DNA of 64,000 bases from Pseudomonas baetica (GTDB lineage: Bacteria; Pseudomonadota; Gammaproteobacteria; Pseudomonadales; Pseudomonadaceae): the NCBI RefSeq assembly GCF_019733355.1, contig NZ_JAIHLQ010000032.1, positions 22,818-86,817 of the forward strand, given 5' to 3'. Each line of letters opens with the position of its first letter. Position 1 is the first letter of the stretch. Positions 1 to 13,300 of this stretch are shown piece after piece. The translations under genes and the position numbers were made by a program. The notes under the pieces were generated by a model that saw nothing but the letters and a program-made list of their open reading frames with translations, searched no databases and was not told the origin of the DNA.

Positions 1-1295
1 GGCTGCAACTGGCCGTCTTCGGCTTGCCAGATCGGTGCCTGGGACAACTGGGCCAATTCTTGCGCTACATAGGCGTAAGGCCGTGCCTGCATGCGCTCGG
101 ACAAGCTCTTGCGCTGCTTTTCACTCAGATCACGGCCAAATACCGGTGCAAAACTTTGCGAGGGAAAGGCCGGTTTGATCAACAATTCCGGCAGTTTTTC
201 CAAAGCCTGGGCCAACACCGGCGCTTCACCGCACCACCAGGTCGCGATGGATGGCAGGATCAGTTCTTCGCCAAACAGGTATTGGTTGATCTTCGGCAAA
301 AACCCCAGCAACCCCGGGGACTCCAGCACGCCGCTGCCGAGCGCATTGGCGACCAGCACCCGGCCCTGACGCACCGCCTCAAGCAGCCCCGGAACACCGA
401 GTGCAGAATCCGTGCGCAGCTCCAGTGGATCGCAGAAGTCATCATCGAGCCGACGCATGATCGCGTGCACCCGGCGCAAACCGCTGAGGGTTTTCAGGTA
501 CACCGTGGCATCGCGCACCGTCAGGTCGCCGCCCTCGACCAAGGGATAGCCAAGCTGGCGGGCCAGATACAAATGTTCGAAATAGCTTTCGTTGAAGCGC
601 CCCGGCGTGAGCAAAACCACCAGCGGTGCGTCGTCATCGCAAGGCGCCTGACGAGCCAGGGTTTCTTGCAGGGTGCGGAAGAAACCGGCCAGATGCCGCA
701 CCTTGAGATCGCGATACATCTCGGGAAACGCCCGCGACACGATGGTGCGGTTTTCCAACGCATAACCGGCGCCGGACGGCGCCTGAGTGCGATCCGCCGT
801 GACCCACCAGCGACCGTCCGGGGTGCGCGCCAGATCCACGGCGTACAGATGCATAAAGGCTTGCTCCGGCAGCGTGATGCCCTGACACGGCCAGAGAAAA
901 TTGTTGTGCCCGAACACCAGTTCCGCCGGCAGCAGGCCTTCACTGATCAACCGTTGCGGGCCGTACAGATCCGCCAGCACTGCATTGAGCAGTCGCGCAC
1001 GCTGAGCGATCCCCGCCGACAATTGCTGCCACTCATCAGCAGCGATCACGTTCGGCAGCAGGTCCAGCTCCCACGGGCGATCAGCCCCTTTGGGGTCGGC
1101 ATAGACGTTGTAAGTCACACCGTTTTCCTGAATCTGCCGGGCCAGCAAAGCCTGACGCTGCAGCAATAGCGCCGGACTGCTGCGCTGCAATTGGTCGAAC
1201 AGGCGTTGCCAGTGCGGGCGCACCGCACCACTGCCATCGAGCAGTTCGTGATAGGTGCCCGCCGTCAGCGGATAGCGGTCTAGCAGGTCAGGCAT
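1..1295 (-). CDS. Circularly permuted ATP-grasp protein (partial, 5' part)
   Basis: The reading frame opens with ATG at 1295 (MPDLLDRYPLTAGTYHELLD) and stays open for 431 codons to the left window edge, so the C-terminal part is missing. The text matches the DUF404/DUF407 circularly permuted ATP-grasp family, including the stretch ENGVTYNVYADPKGADRPWE, the segment ending in GHNNFLWPCQGI, and LLTPGRFNESYFEHLYLARQ. In this family the domain is predicted to form a peptide-like bond using ATP, and it is often followed by an alpha-E domain, which would lie outside the window. The gene follows the transglutaminase/DUF2126 gene on the same strand after 88 bp, an association known from many proteobacteria and thought to mark an uncharacterised peptide-modification pathway. 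No strong Shine-Dalgarno sequence is seen before the ATG. Confidence 0.85.
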   Translation of the reverse strand, partial: MPDLLDRYPLTAGTYHELLDGSGAVRPHWQRLFDQLQRSSPALLLQRQALLARQIQENGVTYNVYADPKGADRPWELDLLPNVIAADEWQQLSAGIAQRARLLNAVLADLYGPQRLISEGLLPAELVFGHNNFLWPCQGITLPEQAFMHLYAVDLARTPDGRWWVTADRTQAPSGAGYALENRTIVSRAFPEMYRDLKVRHLAGFFRTLQETLARQAPCDDDAPLVVLLTPGRFNESYFEHLYLARQLGYPLVEGGDLTVRDATVYLKTLSGLRRVHAIMRRLDDDFCDPLELRTDSALGVPGLLEAVRQGRVLVANALGSGVLESPGLLGFLPKINQYLFGEELILPSIATWWCGEAPVLAQALEKLPELLIKPAFPSQSFAPVFGRDLSEKQRKSLSERMQARPYAYVAQELAQLSQAPIWQAEDGQLQ

Positions 1296-1343
1296 GGAAA
1301 GCTCGGCAGACAGCAAGGAACGGTCAGACTAACGCAGGCACAT

Positions 1344-1374
1344 GACGCCCGGATATACGAAAAATCCGGGCGTC
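1344..1374. terminator. Hairpin between DUF2126 gene and ATP-grasp gene
   Basis: A perfect 11-bp stem (GACGCCCGGAT / ATCCGGGCGTC) with a 9-base loop lies in the 88-bp gap. There is no clear T tract, so it may be an attenuator or mRNA-stabilising structure rather than a full terminator. Confidence 0.45.
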
Positions 1375-1383
1375 GCGCACGAT

Positions 1384-4300
1384 TTAGAAACGTCGTAAAT
1401 CGAGCGTCATCGGTAGCTCGTCGGAGATTGTCAGATCAGGTATGGGAAGTTTCCCCGGCGTGTGTCCGATGCGGAAGAAACGCGCCATGCGCCGACTCTC
1501 CGCTTCATTGGCGTTGACCGGCAGCGTCTCGTAATTACGCCCGCCGGGGTGGGCGACGTGGTACTGGCAGCCACCCAACGAGCGTTGCATCCAGGTGTCG
1601 AGCAGGTCGAACACCAGCGGGGCGTGTACCGGGATGGTCGGTTGCAGGCAGTTGGCCGGTTGCCAGGCCCGATAGCGCACACCAGCGACGAATTCGCCCA
1701 CACGTCCGGTCGGGTGCAACGGCACGGCAATGCCGTTGCAGGTCAGCAGATACCGCTGCGGCGGTAAGCCCTTGAGCTTGACCTGTAAACGCTCCAGCGA
1801 TGAATCGACGTAACGCACCGTGCCACCCGCCGTGCCCTCCTCGCCCAACACATGCCACGGCTCAAGCGCTTGACGCAGTTCCAGCTCGATGCCGTTGACG
1901 GCGTAGTCACCGACCTTGGAAAAACGAAACTCCAGATGCGCCGCAAACCACTCGGCGCGCAACGAATAACCGGCGCTGTTGAGTTCGACGATGACGTCGG
2001 CGAAATCCTGTTCGATAAAGTGCGGCAACAGAAAGCGATCGTGCAGTTCAGTGCCCCACCGTGCCAGTTTCGGCGGCGCGTAAGGCTCGCGCCAAAAGCG
2101 TGCGACCAGCGCCCGCAGCAACAATTGCTGCGCCAGGCTCATGCGTGCGTGCGGCGGCATTTCAAAGGCGCGCAACTCCAGCAACCCGAGGCGACCGGTG
2201 GCGCCGTCCGGTGAATAGAGTTTGTCGATGCAGAATTCGGCGCGATGGGTGTTGCCGGTGACGTCGATCAGCAGATTGCGCAACAGCCGATCCACCAACC
2301 ATGGCGCGCACTCCTCACCCGGTTCAGGCATCTGCGCAAAGGCAATTTCCAGCTCATACAACGCGTCGTTACGCGCCTCGTCGACCCGTGGCGCTTGGGA
2401 CGTCGGGCCGATGAACAACCCGGAAAACAAATACGACAACGACGGGTGGTTGTGCCAGTAACTGATCAGGCTGCGCAGCAAATCCGGACGGCGCAGGAAC
2501 GGCGAATCCGCCGGTGTCGCGCCGCCGAGGACGAAATGGTTACCGCCACCGGTGCCCGTGTGGCGGCCATCAATCATGAACTTCTCGGTGGTCAGGCGGG
2601 TTTGCCGCGCTTCTTCATAGAGAAACTCGGTGCGCTCGACCAACTCGTCCCAGGTCGCTGAAGGCTGCACGTTCACTTCGATCACGCCCGGATCCGGAGT
2701 AATGCGCAAGTTGCTCAAACGCTGATCGCTCGGCGGCTCGTAGCCTTCCAGCAGCACCGGACAATGCAGTTCTTCGGCGGTGGCCTCGATGGCCGCGACC
2801 AGTTCCAGATAGTCCTCGACCCGTTCCAGCGGCGGCATGAACAGGTACAACCGCCCTTCGCGGGCTTCGGCGCAGAACGCGGTGCGGGTCAGCCAATCGG
2901 CGGATTCATCGATTTTCGGTGCGCGCTCGTCAGCCATGGCGGGCTCACCGTGACTGTTCAGTTGCGCGGCGTCCGGCAGTTCGGGAAAGTCCTGATTCGG
3001 GTCCTGGGGATGGATGAACGGATACTCCGCCGCCTTCACCCAGGGCTGCGAGCCGAGCGGCAAGCGGTAGCCCAGCGGCGAGTCTCCCGGCACCAAGCGG
3101 CAATGATCGTCGCGCAGATACCAGCGCCCGCTCTGCCATTGATCACCTTTGGCAGTGCGTGCGAGCGGCAGCACTTGGCCGATCACTTTATCCAGGCCCT
3201 GACTGAAGACTTTGCGCAGGCGTGCGCGTTCTAAAGGCTCCTCCAGACGCGAATCTTCGGCACTGACGTTGCTCGGCAACGAACCCTCGCGCCAGAGGTA
3301 ATAGAAATTGTCCTCATAGGCAGGGAATACAAAATGTGTGGGCAGTTTCAGGCGTTCGGCGACACTCGCCAGAAAGCGTCCGGCCAACTCGCCATCGGCG
3401 CCGTAATCCTGTTGCTCGTCGGCGATCAACGCGTCGTTGTGCCAGATCGGCGCACCATCGCGGCGCCAATAGCAGTTCAGCGACCAGCGCGGGAGTTGCT
3501 CGCCGGGGTACCACTTGCCCTGACCGAAGTGCACCAGCCCCTTCGGCGCGTAATGCTTGCGCATGCGCTGAAACAGTTCGGCGGAGAGCCGACGTTTGTC
3601 CGCCCCCAACGCGGCGGTGTTCCATTCGGCGCCATCCGGGTCATCGATGGACACGAAGGTCGGTTCGCCGCCCATGGTCAGGCGCACATCGCCTTCCAGC
3701 AGGTCGGCATCGATCTGCCGGCCCAACGCCTGAATCGCCAGCCATTGCTCATCGGTATAGGGCTTGGTAACGCGTGGCGCCTCCCAGATTCGCTCCACGG
3801 ACATTTCGTGGCTGAATTGCGTTTCGCAAGGTTCGACCATGCCGCTGATCGGTGCCGCTGAGGAGGGATCGGGGCTACAGGCCAGCGGGATATGCCCTTC
3901 ACCGGCGAACAACCCGGACGTGGCGTCCAGGCCGATCCAACCGGCGCCCGGCAAATACACCTCGCACCAGGCGTGAAGGTCTGTGAAGTCGACGTCGGTG
4001 CCGCTGGGGCCGTCGAGGCTTTTTACGTCGGCAGTGAGCTGAATCAGATAACCGGAGACGAAACGCGCCGCCAGTCCGAGGTTGCGCAGCAGTTGCACCA
4101 GCAACCACGCCGAGTCGCGGCAGGAGCCGGAGGCGTGTTCAAGGGTGTGTTCCGGGGTTTGCACGCCCGGTTCCATGCGAATCAAGTAGCCGATGTCTTC
4201 ACTCAGACGCTGATTGAGTGCCACCAGAAAGTCGACGGCGGGCAGCGGCGTGCGGTCGATCGCGTCCAGATAGGCTTTGAACTTCGGCGTCAGCGGCAGG

Positions 4301-4659
4301 GTTTCAAGGTACGGCGCCAACTCCTTGCGCTCATCGGCGGCGTAAGCGAAGGGGATTTTCTCGGCGTAAGGTTCGAGGAAGAAGTCGAACGGGTTGAACA
4401 CGGCCATTTCGGCCAGCAGATCGACTTCGATGCGCAACTCATCGGTTTTCTCTGGGAACACCAATCGCGCCAGGTAATTACCCTGCGGGTCCTGTTGCCA
4501 GTTGATGAAATGCTGCTCGGGCGAGACTTTCAACGCATACGAGAGAATTCGCGTGCGGCTGTGGGCGGCCGGGCGCAGGCGAACGATCTGCGGGCCGAGT
4601 TCGACAGCGCGGTCGTAGCGATAATGCGTGACGTGATGCAATGCGACATGAATCGACAC
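1384..4659 (-). CDS. Transglutaminase-like / DUF2126 family protein
   Basis: This 1091-aa protein has an N-terminal bacterial transglutaminase-like region (about residues 1-290) with the papain-type triad visible: Cys180 in SGSCRDSAW, His229 in DLHAWCEVY and Asp245 in GLDATSG. The remaining ~800 residues match the DUF2126 extension, with runs such as LTMGGEPTFVSIDDPDGAEW and GGGNHFVLGG. The family is cytoplasmic and unassigned; it is predicted to act as a peptidase or amide-bond-forming partner of circularly permuted ATP-grasp/alpha-E proteins, and the next gene downstream is exactly such an ATP-grasp protein. Start is the first ATG (MSIHVALHHVTHYRYDR), which fits the family. The 365 bp upstream hold a REPIN and probably the promoter. 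The substrate is unknown. Confidence 0.85.
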   Translation of the reverse strand: MSIHVALHHVTHYRYDRAVELGPQIVRLRPAAHSRTRILSYALKVSPEQHFINWQQDPQGNYLARLVFPEKTDELRIEVDLLAEMAVFNPFDFFLEPYAEKIPFAYAADERKELAPYLETLPLTPKFKAYLDAIDRTPLPAVDFLVALNQRLSEDIGYLIRMEPGVQTPEHTLEHASGSCRDSAWLLVQLLRNLGLAARFVSGYLIQLTADVKSLDGPSGTDVDFTDLHAWCEVYLPGAGWIGLDATSGLFAGEGHIPLACSPDPSSAAPISGMVEPCETQFSHEMSVERIWEAPRVTKPYTDEQWLAIQALGRQIDADLLEGDVRLTMGGEPTFVSIDDPDGAEWNTAALGADKRRLSAELFQRMRKHYAPKGLVHFGQGKWYPGEQLPRWSLNCYWRRDGAPIWHNDALIADEQQDYGADGELAGRFLASVAERLKLPTHFVFPAYEDNFYYLWREGSLPSNVSAEDSRLEEPLERARLRKVFSQGLDKVIGQVLPLARTAKGDQWQSGRWYLRDDHCRLVPGDSPLGYRLPLGSQPWVKAAEYPFIHPQDPNQDFPELPDAAQLNSHGEPAMADERAPKIDESADWLTRTAFCAEAREGRLYLFMPPLERVEDYLELVAAIEATAEELHCPVLLEGYEPPSDQRLSNLRITPDPGVIEVNVQPSATWDELVERTEFLYEEARQTRLTTEKFMIDGRHTGTGGGNHFVLGGATPADSPFLRRPDLLRSLISYWHNHPSLSYLFSGLFIGPTSQAPRVDEARNDALYELEIAFAQMPEPGEECAPWLVDRLLRNLLIDVTGNTHRAEFCIDKLYSPDGATGRLGLLELRAFEMPPHARMSLAQQLLLRALVARFWREPYAPPKLARWGTELHDRFLLPHFIEQDFADVIVELNSAGYSLRAEWFAAHLEFRFSKVGDYAVNGIELELRQALEPWHVLGEEGTAGGTVRYVDSSLERLQVKLKGLPPQRYLLTCNGIAVPLHPTGRVGEFVAGVRYRAWQPANCLQPTIPVHAPLVFDLLDTWMQRSLGGCQYHVAHPGGRNYETLPVNANEAESRRMARFFRIGHTPGKLPIPDLTISDELPMTLDLRRF

Positions 4660-4843
4660 GGCGTGCCTCCTGCGAGCCTAAGCGTATTCGAAAGCGCGCA
4701 AGACTTATGCCATACAGAGGCTTGGGCGCTTTCCCGGAATGCTTTGGGCAGTACAGCACCAAAATCGGGCGATGCGGGGAAATGGTTGAGCGAAGTTGCG
4801 CCTAAATGTGGCGGGCAGGTGTTGATTGGGTGTCTGACCTGAC

Positions 4844-4940
4844 GCCATCGCTGGCAAGCCAGCTCCCACAGGTTTTATCTGTCGTTCATAAAACGGTGGC
4901 CACTGAATATCCCTGTGGGAGCTGGCTTGCCAGCGATGGC
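4844..4940. repeat. REPIN (inverted pair of REP sequences)
   Basis: Two perfect 29-base inverted arms (4844-4872 and 4912-4940) carry the Pseudomonas REP core GTGGGAGCTGGCTTGCCAGC, separated by a 39-base spacer. These are non-autonomous repeats mobilised by RAYT transposases. No RAYT gene is seen in the window. Confidence 0.9.
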
Positions 4941-4980
4941 ACCAGTGGTTACAACACATTTCCTAAACCCTGAAATGCAA

Positions 4981-5004
4981 AACGCCAACCCGAAGGTTGG
5001 CGTT
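4981..5004 (-). terminator. Rho-independent terminator of the YgiQ-type gene
   Basis: The inverted repeat AACGCCAACC / GGTTGGCGTT with a 4-base loop starts 21 bases past the stop codon and is followed on the minus strand by a short T run (TTTTGCATTT). Confidence 0.75.
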
Positions 5005-5024
5005 CTGTTGAGCTAAAAAGCGAC

Positions 5025-7337
<2,313 letters not shown>

Positions 7338-7640
7338 GTCGACGACCGGTGTTGAGATGAAAAATCGCGGGCGCGGAATATAGCACAAAATTTGACCAAT
7401 TCCGACGGCAATGGTCGGTTGTTAATCTCAGCTCCCTCTTCTGTGCTTCAAGCAGAAAATGCTACGGCGGCTTTCGACCCGCCAGACACTGGCAATGATG
7501 CCAAACGCCAGTCAGGCGCCCATGGATGGGTTCTGCCGGCAGCTCCAGCGCCACCTGCGCAATCATGCAAACCGGCACGATGCCAAATAAAACAAGCCCT
7601 TGCGCGAAAGCCGGGGGTCATTTTTCAAGGATGAAAAAAC
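7338..7640. other. Intergenic region between divergent genes
   Basis: This gap separates the leftward YgiQ gene from the rightward effector gene and must hold both promoters. I see no clear promoter pair, operator or small gene. The ribosome site AAGGA stands 9 bases before the ATG at 7641. Confidence 0.5.
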
Positions 7641-10250
7641 ATGGCAGGAAAACCACCTCGCAATGCCCCCCACTTGAATGTGGATGCCCACATCAGACCG
7701 AATCGACGAACGGACATCGACGTACCGCATCCTGACGCTACGGGCCGCAAATTCTTCGATCCGTGGATCTCTGTCGACCCTGCGAAGCCGCCGGCCAGAC
7801 TACCGGGCGATACAGACCTTGACGCAATACTACCGGCCCCTCCCGTCACGATTCACCTGACGCCGGCTCCCATTGCGGCGCCTTCCGTCATCCCTCAGCC
7901 GCTGAATTACTACTGGCTCAAAGCCGCGACAGAGTTACCGGCGGCCAACAGCGAAGGTTTCAGGGTTTACAACAAACGCCGGTATGTCGACGTGCCCGAT
8001 GGCGGTACCGTTCTTGTCGCAGTGGATCCGGACACCGGACTGTATCGGGCGCGACTTTCGAGCGAATTGCTTCCCTCCGGCCCGGTATTGCTGCGCGACA
8101 CCAACAGCGGCCTCTGGCATCCGCTCAATGACGTTGACTCAAGCACGCTCCCACTGACGGAGGCAAGGCTGAACACTTTTCGCTCGGACCTGGATTTCAG
8201 CGGTGTCGAGCCTGGCAGTGACGGCCTGTTTCGCCACGAGGGCAAGCTCTATGTAGTCATCGACAGCCACGCGTATCAGGTCATGCAGGACCTTGACGCG
8301 TCCACGCCGGCTCAAAAGGTGTGGCGTATTGTGAACCCCAAGGATCCCGTTGCCTCCGATAGCGCGAACATCTACCGCGCCAGTCGCAGTGGCGAAACCC
8401 GGGCGATCACTCGGAACGAGGAGAACACCTGGGTTTCCATCCTCACGGGTTTGAGGGGCGGCATGCACCGCAATGAGGGCCGGCAAGCCAACCTGGCGTT
8501 CCTGATGCAACGTTACCAACCTTTCGCGGATGCTCACCGGGCTCTGACCGAATCATCTGAACACTACGACACTCTTTGGGGCCGGGCCCGCAATCTGCCT
8601 GATGGCGCGGCCAAGACGGCAGGCCTGATTGCGCTTGAGGTACACCTGCTCAAGCACATCAAAAAGCAGACGGACTTTGTTCAGTCGCTCGTTGATAACA
8701 AGGATTGGCTACCTCTCATCAAAGCAAGCGGGGTTTTCAAGGAAGAACTGCATACCTTCCGGATAGAACGAGTGGAATATCTCAACAGACTGATGGCCGT
8801 CATGGATCTCAGGGTCCGGCCTGCGGTGACAGATCTGAGTGCCGAGAACTGCAAGAAAACCATCAAGCATCTGAACAAGAAACTGAAGTTTCTCGAAGAG
8901 CGCCAGGCAGTGATGGAGCAGATCAGAAAAGCCTCGCCCGGAGCAGCCCCGCGACTCGCCGAGCTACGCCTCCAGGTGCCCGATACCGAGCGCATCAACT
9001 TCAACAAACTGACCCTTTACGTTCACCTGTTTGCGGACGCTCCCGACTATGCGCCAAACACGACCATGCCCTCGCTCTCGGCCATCGACCTGATCACCGG
9101 AGATTTGCAAAACGCTCCGCAACGAGAGCATCCAATGGCGCTACTGTTGGCCCTTGATCAAATCAAGGGAGATAAAACCCGCTTTGAAACGCTGCTCGCC
9201 TCGGAGCATCCCAACGCCGAATACATCAGGGAGATCGTTACCCTGATCGATCCCATCGAGAAAAAAATCGAAAACAAGTTGACCGAAATTCTTGACGCGT
9301 CCGAGCGAACGAACGATCTGCCGAGCCTCGACCAAGACATTGATTACGACTTTATCCCGCCGCAACCCATCAACGAAGCGCTAGCCCCACCCGCGCGTGC
9401 CAGGAAAATATTCCGCACCCGCCAGCACGGCACTTACAGAGTGATGGTCGGGGAAACGGAAACCGCATCGGACGGCACCATCACGATCAATGTTCCCGAC
9501 CTGCTGCGACCCGATTCACCTCCCAGGCGCTACAAAAAAATAGAAGACGAATGGCTGCCAGTGCTTCCTCCGCTTATCCGAACGCCGCGGCCACAACTCA
9601 TTGGCGAGGCAAACCGGTTACTGGCCAGGGTCGAAGATCACGCTGCCAACGCGAGAACACAAGAAGCCCAAAACACTAACCCGACAAAGATCGTCGAAGA
9701 CCTGGGCAAGGAAACCGATTTGCTCAACCAACAGGCAAGACAACTGGAAAACCACGAAACAGATGTTGAAGATCGAGTGATCATCAACCTGGCCGGACAG
9801 TTGCGCGCCGCAGCCGATTCGTTGACCGACCAAGGCCAGAAAACGCTGGTGCGGATGTACAAGAACAAAGACGTGCTGGACATCATGCGCCTGAATTATC
9901 TGCTGGATCGTAACGAGCTCAAGGTCAGCAAGATCGTTGATCGCAAGCTATCGGGCAAAGGCCAGAAAAGGTCATTTCTGGACGTTTATTCGATCAGCGA
10001 CAGCACCGATAACACGCCGTTGTGGCACGCGCATTTTCACTACGATGCCGAGAAGAGTCTGCCCCTGAGCTTCAAGATCGATGGCGCTCATCTCAAGACG
10101 CTTGAACAAAGCAGACGGGGTATCGAGTCTCAACGCCGAGATGATCGGGCCGGTTTGCCGCACGTCGGCATCTGGCGGCAACGGTTTGATGGCAGAACAG
10201 CGAGCAAAATATTTGCCTTGGCAGACAGTCACGCAGCCGCCCCCGAGTAA
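7641..10250 (+). CDS. Large effector-like protein, shared N-terminal domain, no LRR
   Basis: This 869-aa protein begins MAGKPPRNAPHLN after an AAGGA ribosome site. Residues ~104-160 (GFRVYNKRRYVDVPDGG, DPDTGLYRARLSSE, LLRDTNSGLWHPL) are clearly homologous to the N-terminus of the next gene and of the 843-aa gene at 48154. This is the N-terminal region seen in Pseudomonas proteins with dermonecrotic-toxin-like and NEL ligase domains. The middle is helical, with charged coiled-coil-like stretches (ENCKKTIKHLNKKLKFLEER). There are no leucine-rich repeats, no signal peptide and no NEL cysteine motif. A C-terminal module containing FHYDAEKSLPLSFKIDG is unassigned. I infer a secreted effector or toxin, but the secretion route and activity are unknown. 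Confidence 0.75.
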   Translation: MAGKPPRNAPHLNVDAHIRPNRRTDIDVPHPDATGRKFFDPWISVDPAKPPARLPGDTDLDAILPAPPVTIHLTPAPIAAPSVIPQPLNYYWLKAATELPAANSEGFRVYNKRRYVDVPDGGTVLVAVDPDTGLYRARLSSELLPSGPVLLRDTNSGLWHPLNDVDSSTLPLTEARLNTFRSDLDFSGVEPGSDGLFRHEGKLYVVIDSHAYQVMQDLDASTPAQKVWRIVNPKDPVASDSANIYRASRSGETRAITRNEENTWVSILTGLRGGMHRNEGRQANLAFLMQRYQPFADAHRALTESSEHYDTLWGRARNLPDGAAKTAGLIALEVHLLKHIKKQTDFVQSLVDNKDWLPLIKASGVFKEELHTFRIERVEYLNRLMAVMDLRVRPAVTDLSAENCKKTIKHLNKKLKFLEERQAVMEQIRKASPGAAPRLAELRLQVPDTERINFNKLTLYVHLFADAPDYAPNTTMPSLSAIDLITGDLQNAPQREHPMALLLALDQIKGDKTRFETLLASEHPNAEYIREIVTLIDPIEKKIENKLTEILDASERTNDLPSLDQDIDYDFIPPQPINEALAPPARARKIFRTRQHGTYRVMVGETETASDGTITINVPDLLRPDSPPRRYKKIEDEWLPVLPPLIRTPRPQLIGEANRLLARVEDHAANARTQEAQNTNPTKIVEDLGKETDLLNQQARQLENHETDVEDRVIINLAGQLRAAADSLTDQGQKTLVRMYKNKDVLDIMRLNYLLDRNELKVSKIVDRKLSGKGQKRSFLDVYSISDSTDNTPLWHAHFHYDAEKSLPLSFKIDGAHLKTLEQSRRGIESQRRDDRAGLPHVGIWRQRFDGRTASKIFALADSHAAAPE

Positions 10251-10256
10251 ATGCGC

Positions 10257-10277
10257 AAAGCCCGAGCAGCGGGCTTT
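10257..10277. terminator. Hairpin between the two effector genes
   Basis: AAAGCCCG / CGGGCTTT forms an 8-bp stem just after the stop codon at 10250. It lacks a long T tract, so termination may be partial, allowing read-through into the next effector gene. Confidence 0.5.
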
Positions 10278-10368
10278 GATGTAGCCCCAGGACAAACAGG
10301 CAATGACGCCGAACGCTTATCAGCGCGCCCTCGCGGGGACTGATAAGCGCCCCATCAAGGAAGAAACA

Positions 10369-13300
10369 ATGTCGCCAAAACCACCTGTCAGAGGCAACGC
10401 CTCTGTCGATGTACACCAGCGCCCAGGCCCATCGCCGCAAGCAAATCCGCCGCGCATCAACACTGGCGCGCCCCCCCTGCGCCTGGGTGAAAATCCGTTG
10501 GTATCGAACAGAAACACCGGCGGTGTCGATCTCGATGCAATCAGGCCGGCACCGCCGGTCACGGTTCACGAAACAACTGAAACAATGACTCTCGGCGCCA
10601 CCCCCACACCAACCGTTCAGTCGCTGGAGCATTACCGGATCAGCGCGCCGCCCACGTTGGCGGTCGCCGATGCCGAGGGTTTCAGGACATACAAGGGACG
10701 CCGATACGTCGACGAACCAGGGGGCGCAATCGTGCCGGTCAAGCGAGATCCGGACACGGGACTGTACCGGGCCGCACTGCCGAAAGAGACGAAACCGACA
10801 GGTCCGGTGATGCTGCGTGACACCGCCAGCGGCTTGTGGCACCCGCTGGAAGACTTCGAGCCCATGACCTTCGCGTTATCCTCCACACGCTTGGAGGCTT
10901 TGCGCACCGGACTGGACTTGAGCGACGCAACCCCCGATAGCAATGGCCTGCATCAGTTCGACGGCAAACTCTACGTGGTGATCGAGAATCACACGTACCA
11001 GGTGCTGCACGACCCAGAAGCATCAACCCCGCTGGCCACCGTAATGCGCATCGTGCGAAGCGAAGACCCTGTGTCCAGAGACAACGGCAATCTGTATGTC
11101 GCGACACGTCCGGGAAGGTCGGAACCCATCGTTTTCGATGCCGTACAAGGCTGGGTCGGGATAACGGTAGCCGGTGCCGGCGGGATGGTGCGCAGTGACG
11201 GCAACCCCACAGCATCCTTGAGCCTGCCGGACAGACTCTCGCTGATGCTCAACCGACTGCGCAGCCCAGAGTCCCGCGCCCAAAAACTGTTCCCGGACCA
11301 CACCGAGGATCAGATCAGCGACTTTATTCGTTCGCTGGGCAGTGATGTACGCGACGGTTTGACCCGTCGCGAAACCGACTACAAGACACTCAAGGCCGAA
11401 CTGAAGGTCTGGATCAGAAACACCTCCAACGCTTCGCCTCAGGCAACAGCAAAAGGCTGGGCACAACAGGTCGCCAATGACATCAAGCGCTGCTGGCGCC
11501 AGCAGACCGGGGATTCATTCAGGCTTGAGCCGGGTGGTGGAACGCTGCCAGCATTAACAGCGGATTTCAGCCATATCCGGCGCCTGGATCTGGACGCCGT
11601 CACTTGGTCAGACACCGCCGAAACATTCCTCAGTGGGTTCTCCGGACTGGAACGTCTGACAGTGACCCACTCCTCGCTCGATACACTGCCTGCCGCCGTA
11701 GCGCACATGCCCCACCTGAGCACATTGGATCTGAGTTCGAACCGTATTGTGCTCAATGCACAAACCTCGGCAAAGCTGAGCGCACTCGACCAACTTCAAA
11801 ACCTTGATCTATCGGGCAATCCGCTGGGCAAGCCACCTGATTTCACCGGCATGAGCGAACTCAAAACGCTGAACCTGAGCAATACACAATTGGATCAGTG
11901 GCCTATCGGCTTGCAGCACCAGTCCGGACTCAAACAGGTCGACCTGCGCAACAACCGGCTGACCGAAGTGCCATCGGCCATCCTTTCCCCCTCACCCGAT
12001 CAATTCGAAGCTATCGCCCGGATCAACGGCGTCACGCAGTTTGAAGGCAATCCATTTCCTGCCGGCTACTGGAAAACGCTTGAAGTGTATTGGCAACGCG
12101 TCACTGCCGATCATCCTGAACTGGGCAACAACAGCCTGCCCGGCGCGTTCAGGCTTGACGGTGATATCCCGGAGGTCGCCAACGTGCAGCGGCTGCATCC
12201 GGAGAAGAATGCACAAGAGGCCAGAGAGTTTTTTATCGGATTGGGTCCTGAGGCAGAAGCAACACTGGGTCGACGCCTTCAAGAACTGGATTTACTGGAA
12301 AGCCAGCTCGATGCCTATGTCGCCGACAGTCAACTCGAGCCGTCCGCCGTCGACACACCCGCGAAAAGACAAGCGCAACGTGTCGCCCAAACCCTCAAGG
12401 ACTGCTGGCTTCAGGACTCGGGGGAAATGCTCAGGCTGTCTTCCATCAACGCGCCACTCCCGGCGCTGAGCGTGGACTTCAGTCATGTAAAGCACCTCAG
12501 TCTCAGCTCTGTTATCTGGTCGGGCGATGCCGATACATTTCTGTCCAGCTTTCCCAATCTGGAGCGCTTGTCCATCACCCAATCCAGGATTGAAACGTTA
12601 CCGGGGCAAATTGGCGCGATGGACAAATTGAACAACCTGGACCTGAGCAACAACTACCTTGCACTGGACGAGCAAAGCGCTGCAACGCTCAGCGCCATGA
12701 GTCATCTGGAGATCATCAATCTTTCTGACAATCCAACGCTCACGCTAACCCCTGACTTCAGCAAGATGTCCAAGCTGAAATACCTGGTGCTGAATAACAC
12801 GGGAATCAATCAATGGCCGACTGGATTGCAGGACAAGACCGGCCTGCTCATTTTTGATCTGCGCGATAACCGCTTGAGTGAAGTGCCGCAGGCATTTCTC
12901 AATCCTGCGCCCGAACAGTTGCTGACGATCGCCCAGATCAATAGAACCGCGTCACTCGGTGGCAACAATTTCCCTGCCGATTACTGGAGAAAATTCGACG
13001 ACTACTGGCGTCGAGTGAACGAGGAACATCCCGATCTTCTGACCTCTTACCATGGAGTGATATTTGATACCGATAACTCCCCCGCGCAGCGGTATCGGCG
13101 ACTATTTCCAGGCAAGGACATCAAGGAGTGCAGGGAATACCTCTGGAGTTTTGAGAGTGATACCGCGGCAGCAACGAAACTCAACAGCCTTGAACGGGAA
13201 CACGGCGTATTGAAAAGTCAGCTCGACGATTGGGTTTTTTCTGGAGGAGGCAACCGCGCAGGCTACATTCGGGCGAATCAGTTAGCGGTCAATGCGCAAA

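Larger units (their letters stand above)
4660..5024. other. Intergenic region with REPIN and ygiQ terminator
   Basis: No credible gene lies here. The stretch holds a 97-bp REP doublet (4844-4940) and a terminator hairpin (4981-5004) just past the ygiQ-type stop codon. The part next to 4659 should carry the promoter of the DUF2126 gene, but I see no clear -35/-10 pair. Confidence 0.7.

Noticed and set aside
4844..4940. Possible CRISPR-like repeats
   Set aside because: There are only two inverted copies and no regularly spaced direct repeats or cas genes; the sequence is a REP doublet. No CRISPR array is seen anywhere in the window.
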